A DNA stretch of 64,000 nt from Brachybacterium endophyticum (GTDB taxonomy: Bacteria > Actinomycetota > Actinomycetes > Actinomycetales > Dermabacteraceae): the NCBI RefSeq assembly GCF_003130585.1, contig NZ_QFKX01000008.1, positions 27,745-91,744 of the forward strand, in the 5' to 3' direction. Numbering within the stretch: the first letter of the stretch is position 1; every line of letters begins with the position of its first letter. A program made the translations under genes and the position numbers. Of the stretch, positions 1 through 9,194 are shown one piece after another. A model generated the notes under the pieces. The model was not told where the DNA came from. It did no database searches and saw only the letters and a program-made list of their open reading frames with translations.

Positions 1-1563
1 CCCGGCCACGAGTCCGAGGTGACCGACTACTCCCCCGCCGCCGTCGCCGAGCGCACGGAGGACACCCGCCGCACCCTCGCCCGGCTCGAGGAGACGCCCG
101 ACGAGGACGCCGTGGACGCGGTCACCCGCGCCGCGATGCGCGAGCGCCTGGGGCTCGAGCTCGAGCTCGCCGAACAGCGCCTCGACGTCGCGGCCGTCAA
201 CAACCTCGCCTCGACCCTCCAGATCCGCGACGTCCTCGACCAGATGCCGGCGGAGACCGCCGAGGACTGGGACGTCATCGCCGAACGCCTCACGAGGTTC
301 CCGCAGGCCCTGTCCGGCTGGGCGGAGTCGCTGCGCGAGGCCGCTGACCGCGGCGTGGTCGCCTCCCGTCGCCAGCTCGAGCTCGGTGCGACCCAGGCCC
401 GCGGCTATGCCGAGGACTTCTTCCCCGCCTTCGCGAGCGAGGCCGTGGGCGAGCAGTCCCGGCGCGATGCGGTCGCAGCGGCCGCCGAGGAGGCCGCCCG
501 CGGGTACCGCGAGATCGCCGACGTCCTCGACTCGCTCCGGGAGCGGGCACCGCAGTCCGATGCCGTGGGCCGGGAGCGCTATGCGCTCGCCTCCCGCGTG
601 TTCCTGGGCGAGGAGGTCGATCTCGAGGAGACCTATGCGTGGGGCATCGACGAGCTGCGCGGGATCATCGCCGAGCAGGAGACGGTGGCGCGCCGACTCA
701 ACACGCACTACGGCAACGACGGGGGCTCCTCGATCGAGGCTGCTCGTGCCTCCCTGGACGCCGACCCCGCGCGGATCCTGCACGGCACCGACGCCCTGCA
801 GGAATGGATGCAGGGGCTCTCCGACACCGCGCTGCGCGAGCTGGCGGGCAGCCACTTCGAGATCCCTGAGCCGCTGCGGCGCCTCGAGTGCAGGATCGCC
901 CGCACCGGTTCGGGCGGCATCTACTACACCGGACCGAGCGAGGACTTCACGCGACCCGGCCGGATGTGGTGGGACGTGCCGCCGGAGAACACCGAGTTCC
1001 GCACCTGGACCGAGACCACGACCGTCTACCACGAGGGCGTCCCCGGCCATCACCTGCAGGTGGGCACCCAGACCCTGCAGGCGAGCACGCTGAACCGCTG
1101 GCGTGCCCTGATGTGCTGGGTCTCCGGCCACGGCGAGGGCTGGGCGCTGTACGCCGAGAAGCTCATGGACTCCCTGGGCTACCTCGAGGACGACGGCGAC
1201 CGCCTCGGCATGCTCGACTCCCAGCGCATGCGCGCCGGCCGCGTGGTCCTGGACATCGGCCTGCACCTGCAGCTGCCGATGCCCACGGGTCTGCCGGGCG
1301 CGGACGGCGGCAGCTGGACGTACGAGACGGCCTGGGACTTCATGGCGCCGAACTGGGGTGCGAGCGAGGCCGAGCGCCGCTTCGAGCTGAACCGCTACAC
1401 CGGCTGGCCCGGCCAGGCACCCTCCTACGCCGTGGGACGGCGCACCTGGGAGACGCTGCGCGGGGACCACGTCGCACCGGGCGAGGACCCGCGGGACTTC
1501 CACCGTCGCGCCCTCGAGCTGGGAAGCCTGCCGCTGTCCGTCCTGAAGGAGGCCCTCGCATGA
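1..1563 (+). CDS. DUF885 family protein, 5'-truncated by window edge
   Basis: This is a DUF885-family protein, a group of putative metallopeptidase-like enzymes with no assigned physiological substrate. The family signature HEGVPGHH, a gluzincin-like HExxxH/HH motif, lies near nt 1030. A GTG at nt 19 could be a start, but the frame is open to nt 1 and the first residues (PGHESEVTDYSP) match the GDxxxDxxLxDxSP stretch that family members carry well after their N-terminus. I therefore think 40-60 codons lie outside the window. The stop codon overlaps the start of maf (ATGA), so the two genes are translationally coupled. The family call is solid; the function is unknown. Confidence 0.85.
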   Translation, partial: PGHESEVTDYSPAAVAERTEDTRRTLARLEETPDEDAVDAVTRAAMRERLGLELELAEQRLDVAAVNNLASTLQIRDVLDQMPAETAEDWDVIAERLTRFPQALSGWAESLREAADRGVVASRRQLELGATQARGYAEDFFPAFASEAVGEQSRRDAVAAAAEEAARGYREIADVLDSLRERAPQSDAVGRERYALASRVFLGEEVDLEETYAWGIDELRGIIAEQETVARRLNTHYGNDGGSSIEAARASLDADPARILHGTDALQEWMQGLSDTALRELAGSHFEIPEPLRRLECRIARTGSGGIYYTGPSEDFTRPGRMWWDVPPENTEFRTWTETTTVYHEGVPGHHLQVGTQTLQASTLNRWRALMCWVSGHGEGWALYAEKLMDSLGYLEDDGDRLGMLDSQRMRAGRVVLDIGLHLQLPMPTGLPGADGGSWTYETAWDFMAPNWGASEAERRFELNRYTGWPGQAPSYAVGRRTWETLRGDHVAPGEDPRDFHRRALELGSLPLSVLKEALA

Positions 1564-2255
1564 GCACCCCCACCGATCCGATCACGCCCGCCGAGGAGCA
1601 CGACGAGGAGTCCCTGCCCCTGCTGCTGCTCGCCTCCGCCTCCGCCGGCAGGCGCAGCACCCTCGAGCGCGCCGGCATCGAGTTCGACCAGGCGGCGGCC
1701 GACCTCGACGAGGAGGGCATCCTCCGGGCGGCCCGTGAGGCCGCCGAGGGTGAGCTGGAGCCCACCGAGGCGGTGCTGTTGCTGGCCCGTGAGAAGGCCC
1801 ACGCCGTCGCCGACGCCTCCGAGGGTGGATACGTGGTGCTCGGCTGCGACTCGATGCTCGAGCTGGACGGCGAGGTGATCGGCAAGCCGCACACGCCCCA
1901 ACTCGCCCGGGAGCGCTGGCGGGCGCTGCGCGGACGCACCGCCGTCCTGCACAGCGGGCACTGGCTCGTGGACGACCGCGACAGCGAGGACGAGGGCACG
2001 GGCGCGACCATCGGCGCGACCGCGAGCACCGAGGTCGTCTTCGCAGATCTCTCCGAGGACGAGATCGACGCGTACGTGGGCACCGGCGAGCCCCTCGGGG
2101 TGGCGGGCGCCTTCACGATCGACGGGCTCGGCGGCCCGTTCATCACCTCGGTGACGGGCGACCCGCACGCCGTCGTGGGTCTCAGCCTGCCGCTGCTGCG
2201 CGAGCTGCTCGGCCAGATCGGCATCGGCATCCACGAGCTCTGGCAGGACGCCTGA
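1560..2255 (+). CDS. maf: Maf-like nucleoside triphosphate pyrophosphatase
   Basis: Maf/YhdE-type enzymes hydrolyse non-canonical or modified dNTP/NTPs to the monophosphate plus pyrophosphate in the cytoplasm. The 231-residue product has the family P-loop-like N-terminal motif LLLASASAGRRSTLERAGI (the usual form is LASxSPRR), the acidic stretch GCDSMLELDGEVIGKP and the GRTAVLHSG segment. It is slightly long because of about 16 extra acidic residues before the conserved core. The start ATG overlaps the stop of the DUF885 gene by 4 nt. Maf next to a biotin-dependent carboxylase subunit is a familiar actinobacterial arrangement. Confidence 0.9.
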   Translation: MSTPTDPITPAEEHDEESLPLLLLASASAGRRSTLERAGIEFDQAAADLDEEGILRAAREAAEGELEPTEAVLLLAREKAHAVADASEGGYVVLGCDSMLELDGEVIGKPHTPQLARERWRALRGRTAVLHSGHWLVDDRDSEDEGTGATIGATASTEVVFADLSEDEIDAYVGTGEPLGVAGAFTIDGLGGPFITSVTGDPHAVVGLSLPLLRELLGQIGIGIHELWQDA

Positions 2256-2353
2256 GCCGCACGATCGTGCGATCTCTCACCCCGCCGAGGCCGTCCACCT
2301 CGTGTCAGCGTGGCCTGCACGGTCGGGCTCTGCGGCGCGACGCGCGGGGCGGA

Positions 2354-2382
2354 TTCGACGCGCGCGCACGCTGAACTACACT
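2354..2382 (+). promoter_or_regulatory. Putative sigma-A-type promoter of the carboxylase gene
   Basis: TTCGAC (2354-2359) and TACACT (2377-2382) are separated by exactly 17 nt. This predicts a transcript start near 2389, followed by a GGAAGG ribosome-binding site and the ATG at 2418. The call is by eye only. Confidence 0.45.
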
Positions 2383-2417
2383 CGGACCCGTTCATCTCCC
2401 CCGGAAGGACCCGCCCC

Positions 2418-4199
2418 ATGGCATCACGCAGCTCCCAGCACCGCCCCTTCGGATCGGTGCTCATCGCCAATCGCGGGGAGATCGCGGTGCGTGTGGCACG
2501 GGCGTGCAAGGACGCGGGACTGCGCTCGATCGCGGTCTACGCCGATCCCGATCGCGACGCCCTGCACACCACGGTGGCCGACGAGGCCTACGCCCTGGGC
2601 GGCGAGACCGCGGCGAACTCGTACCTCGTGGTCGACAAGCTGCTGGACATCGCCGAGCGCTCGGGCGCCGAGGCGGTCCACCCCGGGTACGGCTTCCTCT
2701 CCGAGAACGCCGAGTTCGCCCAGGCCGTGATCGACGCGGGCCTGGTGTGGATCGGCCCGCCGCCCTCGGCGATCGAGTCCCTGGGCGACAAGGTCTCGGC
2801 CCGTCACATCGCCGAGCGCGCCGGCGCTCCGCTGGTCGCCGGTACGAAGGATCCGGTCGCCGGCAGCGACGAGGTCGTCGCCTTCGCCCGCGAGCACGGG
2901 CTGCCGATCGCCATCAAGGCGGCCTTCGGCGGTGGCGGCCGCGGCCTCAAGGTCGCCCGTGAGGAGTCCGAGGTCCGCGAGCTGTTCGATTCCGCCGTGC
3001 GCGAGGCGGTCGCCGCCTTCGGTCGCGGCGAGTGCTTCGTCGAGAAGTACCTCGACTCCCCGCGCCACGTCGAGACGCAGTGCATCGCCGACATCCACGG
3101 CAACGTCCAGGTCGTCTCCACGCGCGACTGCTCCCTGCAGCGTCGCCACCAGAAGCTCGTCGAGGAGGCCCCCGCGCCCTTCCTCACCCGTGAGCAGAAC
3201 GCCGAGCTGGTCGCGGCCTCGAAGTCGATCCTCTCGGAGGCCGGATACTACGGCGCCGGGACCTGCGAGTTTCTCGTCGGGACCGACGGCACGATCTCCT
3301 TCCTCGAGGTCAACACGCGCCTGCAGGTCGAGCACTGCGTGTCCGAGGAGGTCGCCGGGGTCGACCTGGTGCGCGAGCAGTTCCGCATCGCCGCCGGGGA
3401 GAAGATCTCCCAGGTCGACCCGATCCCGCGCGGCCACTCCTTCGAGTTCCGTCTGAACGGTGAGGACGCCGGCCGCGGCTTCCTGCCCTCCCCCGGCCCC
3501 GTGAAGGTGTTCTCGGCGCCGTCCGGCCCGGGAGTGCGCGTGGACTCCGGCGTCCGCGCAGGGGACGAGATCTCCGGCTCCTTCGACTCGATGCTCGGCA
3601 AGCTGATCGTCACCGGCGCCACCCGCCAGGAGGCGCTCGAGCGCTCGCGTCGTGCGCTGGACGAGTTCCGCATCGAGGGCCTGCCCACGGTGCTGCCGTT
3701 CCACCGCAAGGTCGTCACCGACCCCGCCTTCGCCCCCGAGGACCCCTCGACCCCCTTCGAGGTCCACACCCGCTGGATCGAGACCGAGTTCGACAACGAC
3801 ATCCCGCCGGCCGCGCTGCCCTCCCCGCCGGAGGAGCCGGAGGGCCGCGAGTCCGTGGTGGTCGAGGTCGACGGCCGACGCGTCGAGGTCAGCCTGCCCG
3901 CCTCGCTGCGCGCTCCCCAGATGCCGGCGCGTCAGCGCCGCAAGGTCGGCCAGCGCAGCACCGAGGGCGCCGCAACCGCCGGCGGCGGCGCGGTGACGGC
4001 CCCGATGCAGGGCACGATCGTCAAGCTCATGGTGGAGAACGGCCAGAGCGTCGCCGACGGCGACCTGGTGCTGGTCCTCGAGGCGATGAAGATGGAGCAG
4101 CCGATCACCGCGCACCGCTCGGGTGTCGTCTCGGGGCTCGACGCGGAGGTCGGCGCGACCGTCTCGGCCGGCGCCGTGCTCTGCCAGATCGAGGACTGA
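2418..4199 (+). CDS. Acyl-CoA carboxylase alpha subunit (biotin carboxylase plus BCCP)
   Basis: This is the biotin-carrying alpha subunit of an acetyl-/propionyl-CoA carboxylase (AccA3/BccA type). It carboxylates its own biotin with ATP and bicarbonate for fatty-acid precursor synthesis. The 593-residue protein contains a biotin carboxylase N-domain ([17 protein letters not shown]), an ATP-grasp domain with the loop [10 protein letters not shown] near residue 170, the [10 protein letters not shown] motif near 300, and a C-terminal biotinyl domain with EAMKM; the biotinylated lysine is K558. I chose the ATG at 2418 over upstream in-frame starts because a GGAAGG site sits 8-9 nt before it and the family N-terminus begins here. 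The carboxyltransferase beta subunit is not in the window. Confidence 0.96.
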   Translation: MASRSSQHRPFGSVLIANRGEIAVRVARACKDAGLRSIAVYADPDRDALHTTVADEAYALGGETAANSYLVVDKLLDIAERSGAEAVHPGYGFLSENAEFAQAVIDAGLVWIGPPPSAIESLGDKVSARHIAERAGAPLVAGTKDPVAGSDEVVAFAREHGLPIAIKAAFGGGGRGLKVAREESEVRELFDSAVREAVAAFGRGECFVEKYLDSPRHVETQCIADIHGNVQVVSTRDCSLQRRHQKLVEEAPAPFLTREQNAELVAASKSILSEAGYYGAGTCEFLVGTDGTISFLEVNTRLQVEHCVSEEVAGVDLVREQFRIAAGEKISQVDPIPRGHSFEFRLNGEDAGRGFLPSPGPVKVFSAPSGPGVRVDSGVRAGDEISGSFDSMLGKLIVTGATRQEALERSRRALDEFRIEGLPTVLPFHRKVVTDPAFAPEDPSTPFEVHTRWIETEFDNDIPPAALPSPPEEPEGRESVVVEVDGRRVEVSLPASLRAPQMPARQRRKVGQRSTEGAATAGGGAVTAPMQGTIVKLMVENGQSVADGDLVLVLEAMKMEQPITAHRSGVVSGLDAEVGATVSAGAVLCQIED

Positions 4200-4210
4200 G
4201 ACCCACCGTC

Positions 4211-4262
4211 CCGCCGGGTCGGCTTCCCTGAGCGCCTGCTCCCCGGGAACGCCACCCGGCGG
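4211..4262. terminator. Bidirectional hairpin between convergent genes
   Basis: CCGCCGGGT (4211-4219) pairs perfectly with ACCCGGCGG (4254-4262). An inner TTCCC/GGGAA pair (4224-4228 with 4245-4249) extends the fold. It lies between the convergent carboxylase and lpdA genes. There is no U-tract, as is common in high-GC actinomycetes. Confidence 0.55.
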
Positions 4263-4280
4263 AGCTGTGCTCGGGGGCTG

Positions 4281-5747
4281 CTACTCCTCCGCGGGCCTGC
4301 GGGCCGCCTCCGCGATCGACCCGGTCAACGAGGGGTACACGGTGAAGGCCGAGGCGAGGTCGTGGGCCGTCATCCTCTGGGCGACCGCGAGGGTGATGGG
4401 ATGGATCAGCTCGCTCGCCCGCGGGGAGACCACGACGCCGCCCACCACGGTGCCCGATCCCGGGCGCACCACGAGCTTCACGAAGCCGTGGGCGAGGCCC
4501 TGCATCTTCGCGCGGGGGTTGGTGGCCAGGGGCAGCATGTGCACCTCGCCGTCGGCGCCCTCGGCCAGCTCGCGCGCGCCGACCCCGACCATCGCGATCT
4601 CCGGGCTCGTGAACACGGCCGAGGAGACCTGCTGGTGGATCAGGGGACTGACGGCCTCTCCGAGCGCATGGGCCATCGCGATCCGTCCCTGCATCGCGGC
4701 GACTGAGGCCAGCGGGTGCACCCCCGTGCAGTCCCCCGCCGCATAGACCCCGCGCAACGACGTCCGCGAGACCCGGTCGGTCTCGATGTGGCCGCTCGGA
4801 CGCAGGCGCACGCCGGCCTCCTCGAGGCCCAGGTCGGCGGTCGCCGGGACCGCGCCGAGGGCCATCAGCACGTGGCTGCCGTGGATCTCCCGTCCGTCCT
4901 CGAGCATGACCACCACGCCCTCCTCGGCGCCCTCCCCGACCTGACGGGCCGCGGCGGCGCGGCTGCGCGACCACACGGAGATGCCGCGGCGGGCGAAGGC
5001 GTCCTCGAGCACCTCCGCCGCGTCCTCGTCGCTGCCCGGCAGCACTCGTTCGCGGGAGGACACCAGGGTGACCTCGCTGCCCAGCGCGCGGTAGGCGCTC
5101 GCGAACTCGGCCCCGGTGACCCCGGAGCCGACCACGATCAGATGCGAGGGCAGCTCCGCGAGGTCGTACAGCTGGGTCCAGGAGAGGATCCGCCGGCCGT
5201 CGGGCCTCCCCTCGGGCAGTTCCCGTGGGCGCGCGCCGACGGCGAGCAGCACGACGTCGGCGCGCAGGGTCTCCTGCTCACCGCCGCCCTCGGGGAGCAG
5301 CCTCACGTGGTCGGCGTCCAGCAGGTGGCCGCGGCCCTTGCGCACCTCCACACCGGCGGCGCGCAGCGAGGCGGTGACGTCGTGGGACTGGGCGTCGGCG
5401 AGGTCCCGCAGACGGGCGTTGACGCGCGCGAGGTCCACGGTCAGCGACTCCGCGACGGGCTCGCCGGCGTCCTCGGCGTCGCGGATGCCGAGCCCGGCGG
5501 AGGCCCCCACCTGGTCGAGGACGTCGGCCGTCGCGATCAGGCTCTTGGAAGGGACCACGTCGGTGAGCACGGCGGCCCCGCCGATGCCGTCGGCCTCGAT
5601 CAGCGTGACGCGGGCGCCCTGGCGAGCGGCCGTCAGCGCGGCCTCGTACCCGCCGGGGCCGCCGCCGATGATCACCACCCGTGGCGCGTCCTCGTCGACC
5701 ACGCGTCGCGACGGGTCCGGGGGCAGGGCGGTGCTCGGATCGGCCAT
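4281..5747 (-). CDS. lpdA: NAD(P)H-quinone dehydrogenase, LpdA-type flavoprotein
   Basis: This 488-residue flavoprotein of the pyridine nucleotide-disulfide oxidoreductase fold most resembles actinobacterial LpdA, an NAD(P)H:quinone reductase rather than a true lipoamide dehydrogenase. It has an N-terminal FAD dinucleotide motif (VVIIGGGPGGYEA, near residue 28), a central NAD(P) motif (VVGSGVTGAEFASAY) and a C-terminal dimerisation domain. The redox pair CxxxxC expected before PSK is absent: residues 59-69 read AAVLTDVVPSK. That rules out disulfide chemistry at this site. The start at 5747 lies 40 nt from the divergent phosphorylase gene, and a CACAAT box 6 nt upstream suggests leaderless transcription. 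Confidence 0.88.
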   Translation of the reverse strand: MADPSTALPPDPSRRVVDEDAPRVVIIGGGPGGYEAALTAARQGARVTLIEADGIGGAAVLTDVVPSKSLIATADVLDQVGASAGLGIRDAEDAGEPVAESLTVDLARVNARLRDLADAQSHDVTASLRAAGVEVRKGRGHLLDADHVRLLPEGGGEQETLRADVVLLAVGARPRELPEGRPDGRRILSWTQLYDLAELPSHLIVVGSGVTGAEFASAYRALGSEVTLVSSRERVLPGSDEDAAEVLEDAFARRGISVWSRSRAAAARQVGEGAEEGVVVMLEDGREIHGSHVLMALGAVPATADLGLEEAGVRLRPSGHIETDRVSRTSLRGVYAAGDCTGVHPLASVAAMQGRIAMAHALGEAVSPLIHQQVSSAVFTSPEIAMVGVGARELAEGADGEVHMLPLATNPRAKMQGLAHGFVKLVVRPGSGTVVGGVVVSPRASELIHPITLAVAQRMTAHDLASAFTVYPSLTGSIAEAARRPAEE

Positions 5748-5774
5748 CGGTCCATTGTGGCCCACGGACCGCCG

Positions 5775-5780
5775 TAGGCT
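5775..5780 (+). promoter_or_regulatory. Leaderless -10 box (TAGGCT) of the nucleoside phosphorylase gene
   Basis: TAGGCT ends 7 nt before the ATG at 5788 and no Shine-Dalgarno sequence is visible. Transcription would start at or next to the A of the start codon. Confidence 0.4.
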
Positions 5781-5787
5781 TGGCCGC

Positions 5788-6615
5788 ATGAGCGAACTCG
5801 ACGTCGACCCCCACGCCGCCGCCCGCACGGCCGCCGAGAGGATCGCCGCCCTCAGCGGCATCGATCACCACGACATCGCCCTGGTCCTGGGCTCCGGGTG
5901 GGGAGGGGCCGCCGATCTGCTGGGCGAGACCGTCTGGGAGGCGCCCGCGACCGAGGTCCCCGGCTTCCGCGCCCCCGCTCTGGCGGGCCATGTCGGGACC
6001 CTGCGGTCGATCGCGATCGAGGGCACGGACACCCACGCCCTCGTGATCGGTGCGCGCACCCACTACTACGAGGGAGCCGGGGTGGAGGCCGTCGTGCACG
6101 GCGTGCGCACCGCCGCCGCGACGGGCGCGGGCACGATGGTGCTCACCAACGGCTGCGGCGGGATCGACGAGTCCTGGTCGCCCGGCACGCCCGTGCTGAT
6201 CAGCGACCAGATCAACTTCACCGGGACGTCCCCGCTGCGCGGCGCCACCTTCGTGGACGTCACCGATCTGTACACCCCGCGCCTGAGGGAGATCGCCCGC
6301 GAGGTCGATCCGGAGCTCGCCGAGGGCGTCTACATGCAGTTCCGCGGCCCCAGCTACGAGACGCCTGCCGAGGTGCGCATGGCCCGGACGCTGGGCGCGA
6401 CCCTGGTGGGCATGTCCACGGCCCTGGAGGCGATCGCCGCCCGCGAGGCGGGCATGGACGTCCTGGGGATCTCCCTGGTCACGAACCTCGCCGCGGGCAT
6501 CAGTGCGACCCCGCTCAGCCACGAGGAGGTCGTCGAGGCGGGACGCGAGGCGGGCCCCCGCATCGCAGCCCTGCTGGCCCGCGTGGTCCGGAAGGTCGCC
6601 GAGGAGGCCGCATGA
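5788..6615 (+). CDS. deoD: Purine-nucleoside phosphorylase
   Basis: The enzyme phosphorolyses inosine/guanosine-type nucleosides to free base and (deoxy)ribose-1-phosphate. The 275-residue product fits the trimeric PNP class: phosphate loop VLGSGWGG, TNGCGGI, the substrate-binding segment GMSTALEAIAAREAG with its conserved Glu, and SLVTN with the purine-contacting Asn. Its stop overlaps the start of the phosphomutase gene (ATGA). The pairing makes sense because the pentose-1-phosphate product needs a phosphomutase. Order and neighbours match the M. tuberculosis deoD-pmmB pair. Confidence 0.94.
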   Translation: MSELDVDPHAAARTAAERIAALSGIDHHDIALVLGSGWGGAADLLGETVWEAPATEVPGFRAPALAGHVGTLRSIAIEGTDTHALVIGARTHYYEGAGVEAVVHGVRTAAATGAGTMVLTNGCGGIDESWSPGTPVLISDQINFTGTSPLRGATFVDVTDLYTPRLREIAREVDPELAEGVYMQFRGPSYETPAEVRMARTLGATLVGMSTALEAIAAREAGMDVLGISLVTNLAAGISATPLSHEEVVEAGREAGPRIAALLARVVRKVAEEAA

Positions 6616-8345
6616 TCCCCGAGCAGCTGCGCGAGCAGGCCCGGGCCTGGATCGAGGACGACCCCGACGCCGCGACCCGCACGGCGCTGACGGGCCTGCT
6701 CGACCAGGCCGCCGGCTCCGGCCCCGAGGCCGAGGAGGCCGCGGCGGAGCTGGAGGACGCCTTCGACGGCACGCTCGCCTTCGGCACCGCCGGACTGCGC
6801 GGGAGGATGGGGCCGGGATCGAACCGGATGAACCTGGCGGTCGTCTCCCGCGCCGCCCGCGGCCTGGCGGACTTCCTGCTCGGCGAGCTCGGGGGCGCAG
6901 GCACCGAGCAGGCGCCGCTGGTGGTGATCGGCCACGACGCCCGCCACAACTCCGCGGCCTTCGCTCTCGCCTCGGCGCAGATCATGACCGCCGCCGGCTG
7001 CCGGGTGGTCCTCACCGACGGCCACTGCCCCACCCCGCTGATCGCCTTCGCGACCCGCCACCTCGACGCCGACGCGGGCGTGGTCGTCACCGCCTCGCAC
7101 AACCCGCCGGCCGACAACGGCTACAAGGTCTACCTGGGCGGTCGGGCGAGCGAGCCCGACGGCCGCGGTGTGCAGATCGTGCCGCCCTCGGATGCGCGGA
7201 TCGCCGAGGCGATCGCGGCCGTCGGCCCCGTCCGGCAGATCCCCCGCAGCGAGGACGGCTGGGAGCTGATGGATCCCGCCGTGCCCGAGGCCTACCTCGA
7301 CGCGATCGGCGACGTCGTGCTGCCCGATGCCCCGCGCGAGGTGCGGATCGTCCACACGGCGATGCACGGCGTGGGCGGGGCGACGGCGTTCGCGGCGCTG
7401 CACCGCAGCGGCTTCACCGACGTGCACGCGGTCGCCAAGCAGGCCGATCCGGATCCCGACTTCCCCACCGTCGCCTTCCCGAACCCCGAGGAGAAGGGGG
7501 CGATCGATCTCGCCCTCGAGCTCGCCCGCACCCTCGAGGCCGACGTGGTGATCGCCAACGATCCCGATGCCGACCGCTGCGCGGCCGCCGTGCACGACCC
7601 GCACCTGGGCGCCTGGCGGATGCTCAGCGGCGACGAGCTCGGCGTGCTGCTCGGGGCCCGACTGCTCCGCGCGCACGGCACCCGCGGCGTGTTCGCGAAC
7701 TCCGTGGTCTCCTCGCGCTGGCTCTCCCGGATCGCCCGGGCCGAGGGCTGCCGGAGCGCGACCACCCTGACCGGCTTCAAGTGGATCGCGCGCACCCCGG
7801 GGATCGTGTTCGGCTACGAGGAGGCGATCGGTTACTGCGTGCTGCCCGACGTGGTGCGCGACAAGGACGGGCTGTCGACCGCCCTGCTGGTCGCCGAGCT
7901 CGCGGCCGACGCCAGGGCCCGCGGCCGCTCCCTCGTGGACGACCTCGACGACCTCGCGCGGGACACCGGCCTGTTCGCGACCTCCCAGCTGTCGATCCGG
8001 GTCCAGGACCTCGCCGACCGCGACGTGATGATGGCGCGCCTGCGCGAGCAGCCGCCGCTCTCCCTCGCGGACTCGGAGATCATCGAGGTGCAGGATCTCG
8101 CCGAGGGCTCGGTGGCGACCACCGGCCTCCCGCCCACGGACGGCGTGCTGCTCGCGACGAGCGACGACGCCCGCGTGATCGTGCGTCCCTCGGGCACCGA
8201 GCCGAAGCTCAAGTGCTACATCGAGGTCCATGAGGACGTCGTCGCCGACGCGGACCGGGCGGCGCTCGGCGAGATCCGTCTCGAGGCCTCGGCACATCTG
8301 GAGCAGATCACCGAGGAGATGCGCGCAGCGCTCACCGGGGCGTGA
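6612..8345 (+). CDS. pmmB: Phosphopentomutase/phosphomannomutase (alpha-D-phosphohexomutase family)
   Basis: This 577-residue member of the phosphohexomutase superfamily has all four expected landmarks. They are the N-terminal FGTAGLRGRMG, the phosphoserine loop TASHNPPADNGYK near residue 160, the Mg loop NDPDADR near 316, and the phosphate-binding RPSGTEPK near 524. Its length and its coupling to a nucleoside phosphorylase favour a PGM2/phosphopentomutase-like role, interconverting pentose-1- and 5-phosphates. Hexose phosphates remain possible from sequence alone. The ATG overlaps the upstream stop by 4 nt. Confidence 0.93.
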   Translation: MIPEQLREQARAWIEDDPDAATRTALTGLLDQAAGSGPEAEEAAAELEDAFDGTLAFGTAGLRGRMGPGSNRMNLAVVSRAARGLADFLLGELGGAGTEQAPLVVIGHDARHNSAAFALASAQIMTAAGCRVVLTDGHCPTPLIAFATRHLDADAGVVVTASHNPPADNGYKVYLGGRASEPDGRGVQIVPPSDARIAEAIAAVGPVRQIPRSEDGWELMDPAVPEAYLDAIGDVVLPDAPREVRIVHTAMHGVGGATAFAALHRSGFTDVHAVAKQADPDPDFPTVAFPNPEEKGAIDLALELARTLEADVVIANDPDADRCAAAVHDPHLGAWRMLSGDELGVLLGARLLRAHGTRGVFANSVVSSRWLSRIARAEGCRSATTLTGFKWIARTPGIVFGYEEAIGYCVLPDVVRDKDGLSTALLVAELAADARARGRSLVDDLDDLARDTGLFATSQLSIRVQDLADRDVMMARLREQPPLSLADSEIIEVQDLAEGSVATTGLPPTDGVLLATSDDARVIVRPSGTEPKLKCYIEVHEDVVADADRAALGEIRLEASAHLEQITEEMRAALTGA

Positions 8346-8372
8346 GCGCGGCACCCGGGGCGTCCCTCCGAC

Positions 8373-9050
8373 TCAGTCGCCGCGCCGACGGTTCCAGAGC
8401 TGATGGGTGCGGCCGCTGGGCAGCGTGACCGACCGGATGTCGAAGTCCTCGGCCGAGGGGATGCCGTCCTCGAGGAGGCGGGTGCCCACGCCGATCGTGA
8501 CGGGCACGATCACGAGGTGCATGGTGTCGACGAGATCGGCCGCGAGGAACTCCCGCACGGTGGTGGGCCCGCCACCGATCCGCACGTCCGCGCCCGGGGC
8601 CAGCTCGCGGGCGCGCCGCAGGGCTTCTTGCGGCGAGGCGTCGAGGAAGTGGAAGACGGTGCCGTTGTCGAACGCGATCGGCTCGCGCTCGTGATGGGTG
8701 AGGACGATGACCGGTGTGCGGAACGGCGGCTCCTCGCCCCACCAGCCGCGCCAGCCGTCCTCCGTCCAGGGACCCGACTGGGGACCGAACTTCCGTCTGC
8801 CCATGATCTCGACGCCGATGCCCTGGTCGAACATGCTCGCCATCGCGCCGTCGAAGGTGATGTCCTCGATGTTGCCGATGCCATGGATGGCGCGGCCGTC
8901 GTGGCCACGGGTGAGGGCCATCGCTTCCCCGAAGGGCTCCTCGAGCGTCACGTAGGTGCCCGCGGCGAACCCGTCGAGCGAGACGAACATGCCTTGCACC
9001 CGGGTCTTCGAGGTGGCGCCGGGATCGTTGACGGCCGTGTCTGTGTTCAT
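8373..9050 (-). CDS. Dihydrofolate reductase family protein (RibD C-terminal type)
   Basis: The 225-residue protein has the fold features of the RibD-C/DHFR superfamily: the opening VQGMFVSLDGFAAG, a GRRKFG segment, the adenine-nucleotide loop RIGGGPTTVREFL and the closing strand DTMHLVIVPV. Such stand-alone homologues are NAD(P)H-dependent reductases of unknown substrate and usually not the folA housekeeping enzyme. It is convergent with the phosphomutase gene, with only 27 nt between stops. Confidence 0.8.
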   Translation of the reverse strand: MNTDTAVNDPGATSKTRVQGMFVSLDGFAAGTYVTLEEPFGEAMALTRGHDGRAIHGIGNIEDITFDGAMASMFDQGIGVEIMGRRKFGPQSGPWTEDGWRGWWGEEPPFRTPVIVLTHHEREPIAFDNGTVFHFLDASPQEALRRARELAPGADVRIGGGPTTVREFLAADLVDTMHLVIVPVTIGVGTRLLEDGIPSAEDFDIRSVTLPSGRTHQLWNRRRGD

Positions 9051-9149
9051 GGATCGAGTATGGGGCTGCCGGCTGGTCCGCGGATGCTCTTTCCTGCGGC
9101 TTGGCGCCCGTCCTGGGGCCTCGCACCATCAAGGGGCCGGATCCGCACC

Positions 9150-9172
9150 GGGCCCGTCCACTGCACGGGCCC
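9150..9172 (-). terminator. Hairpin downstream of the SDR gene
   Basis: A perfect 8-bp stem, GGGCCCGT (9150-9157) and ACGGGCCC (9165-9172), has a 7-nt loop. It lies 22 nt past the SDR stop on the minus strand, with no U-tract. Confidence 0.5.
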
Positions 9173-9194
9173 ACGCCTGGGGGTCCGATCCCGC

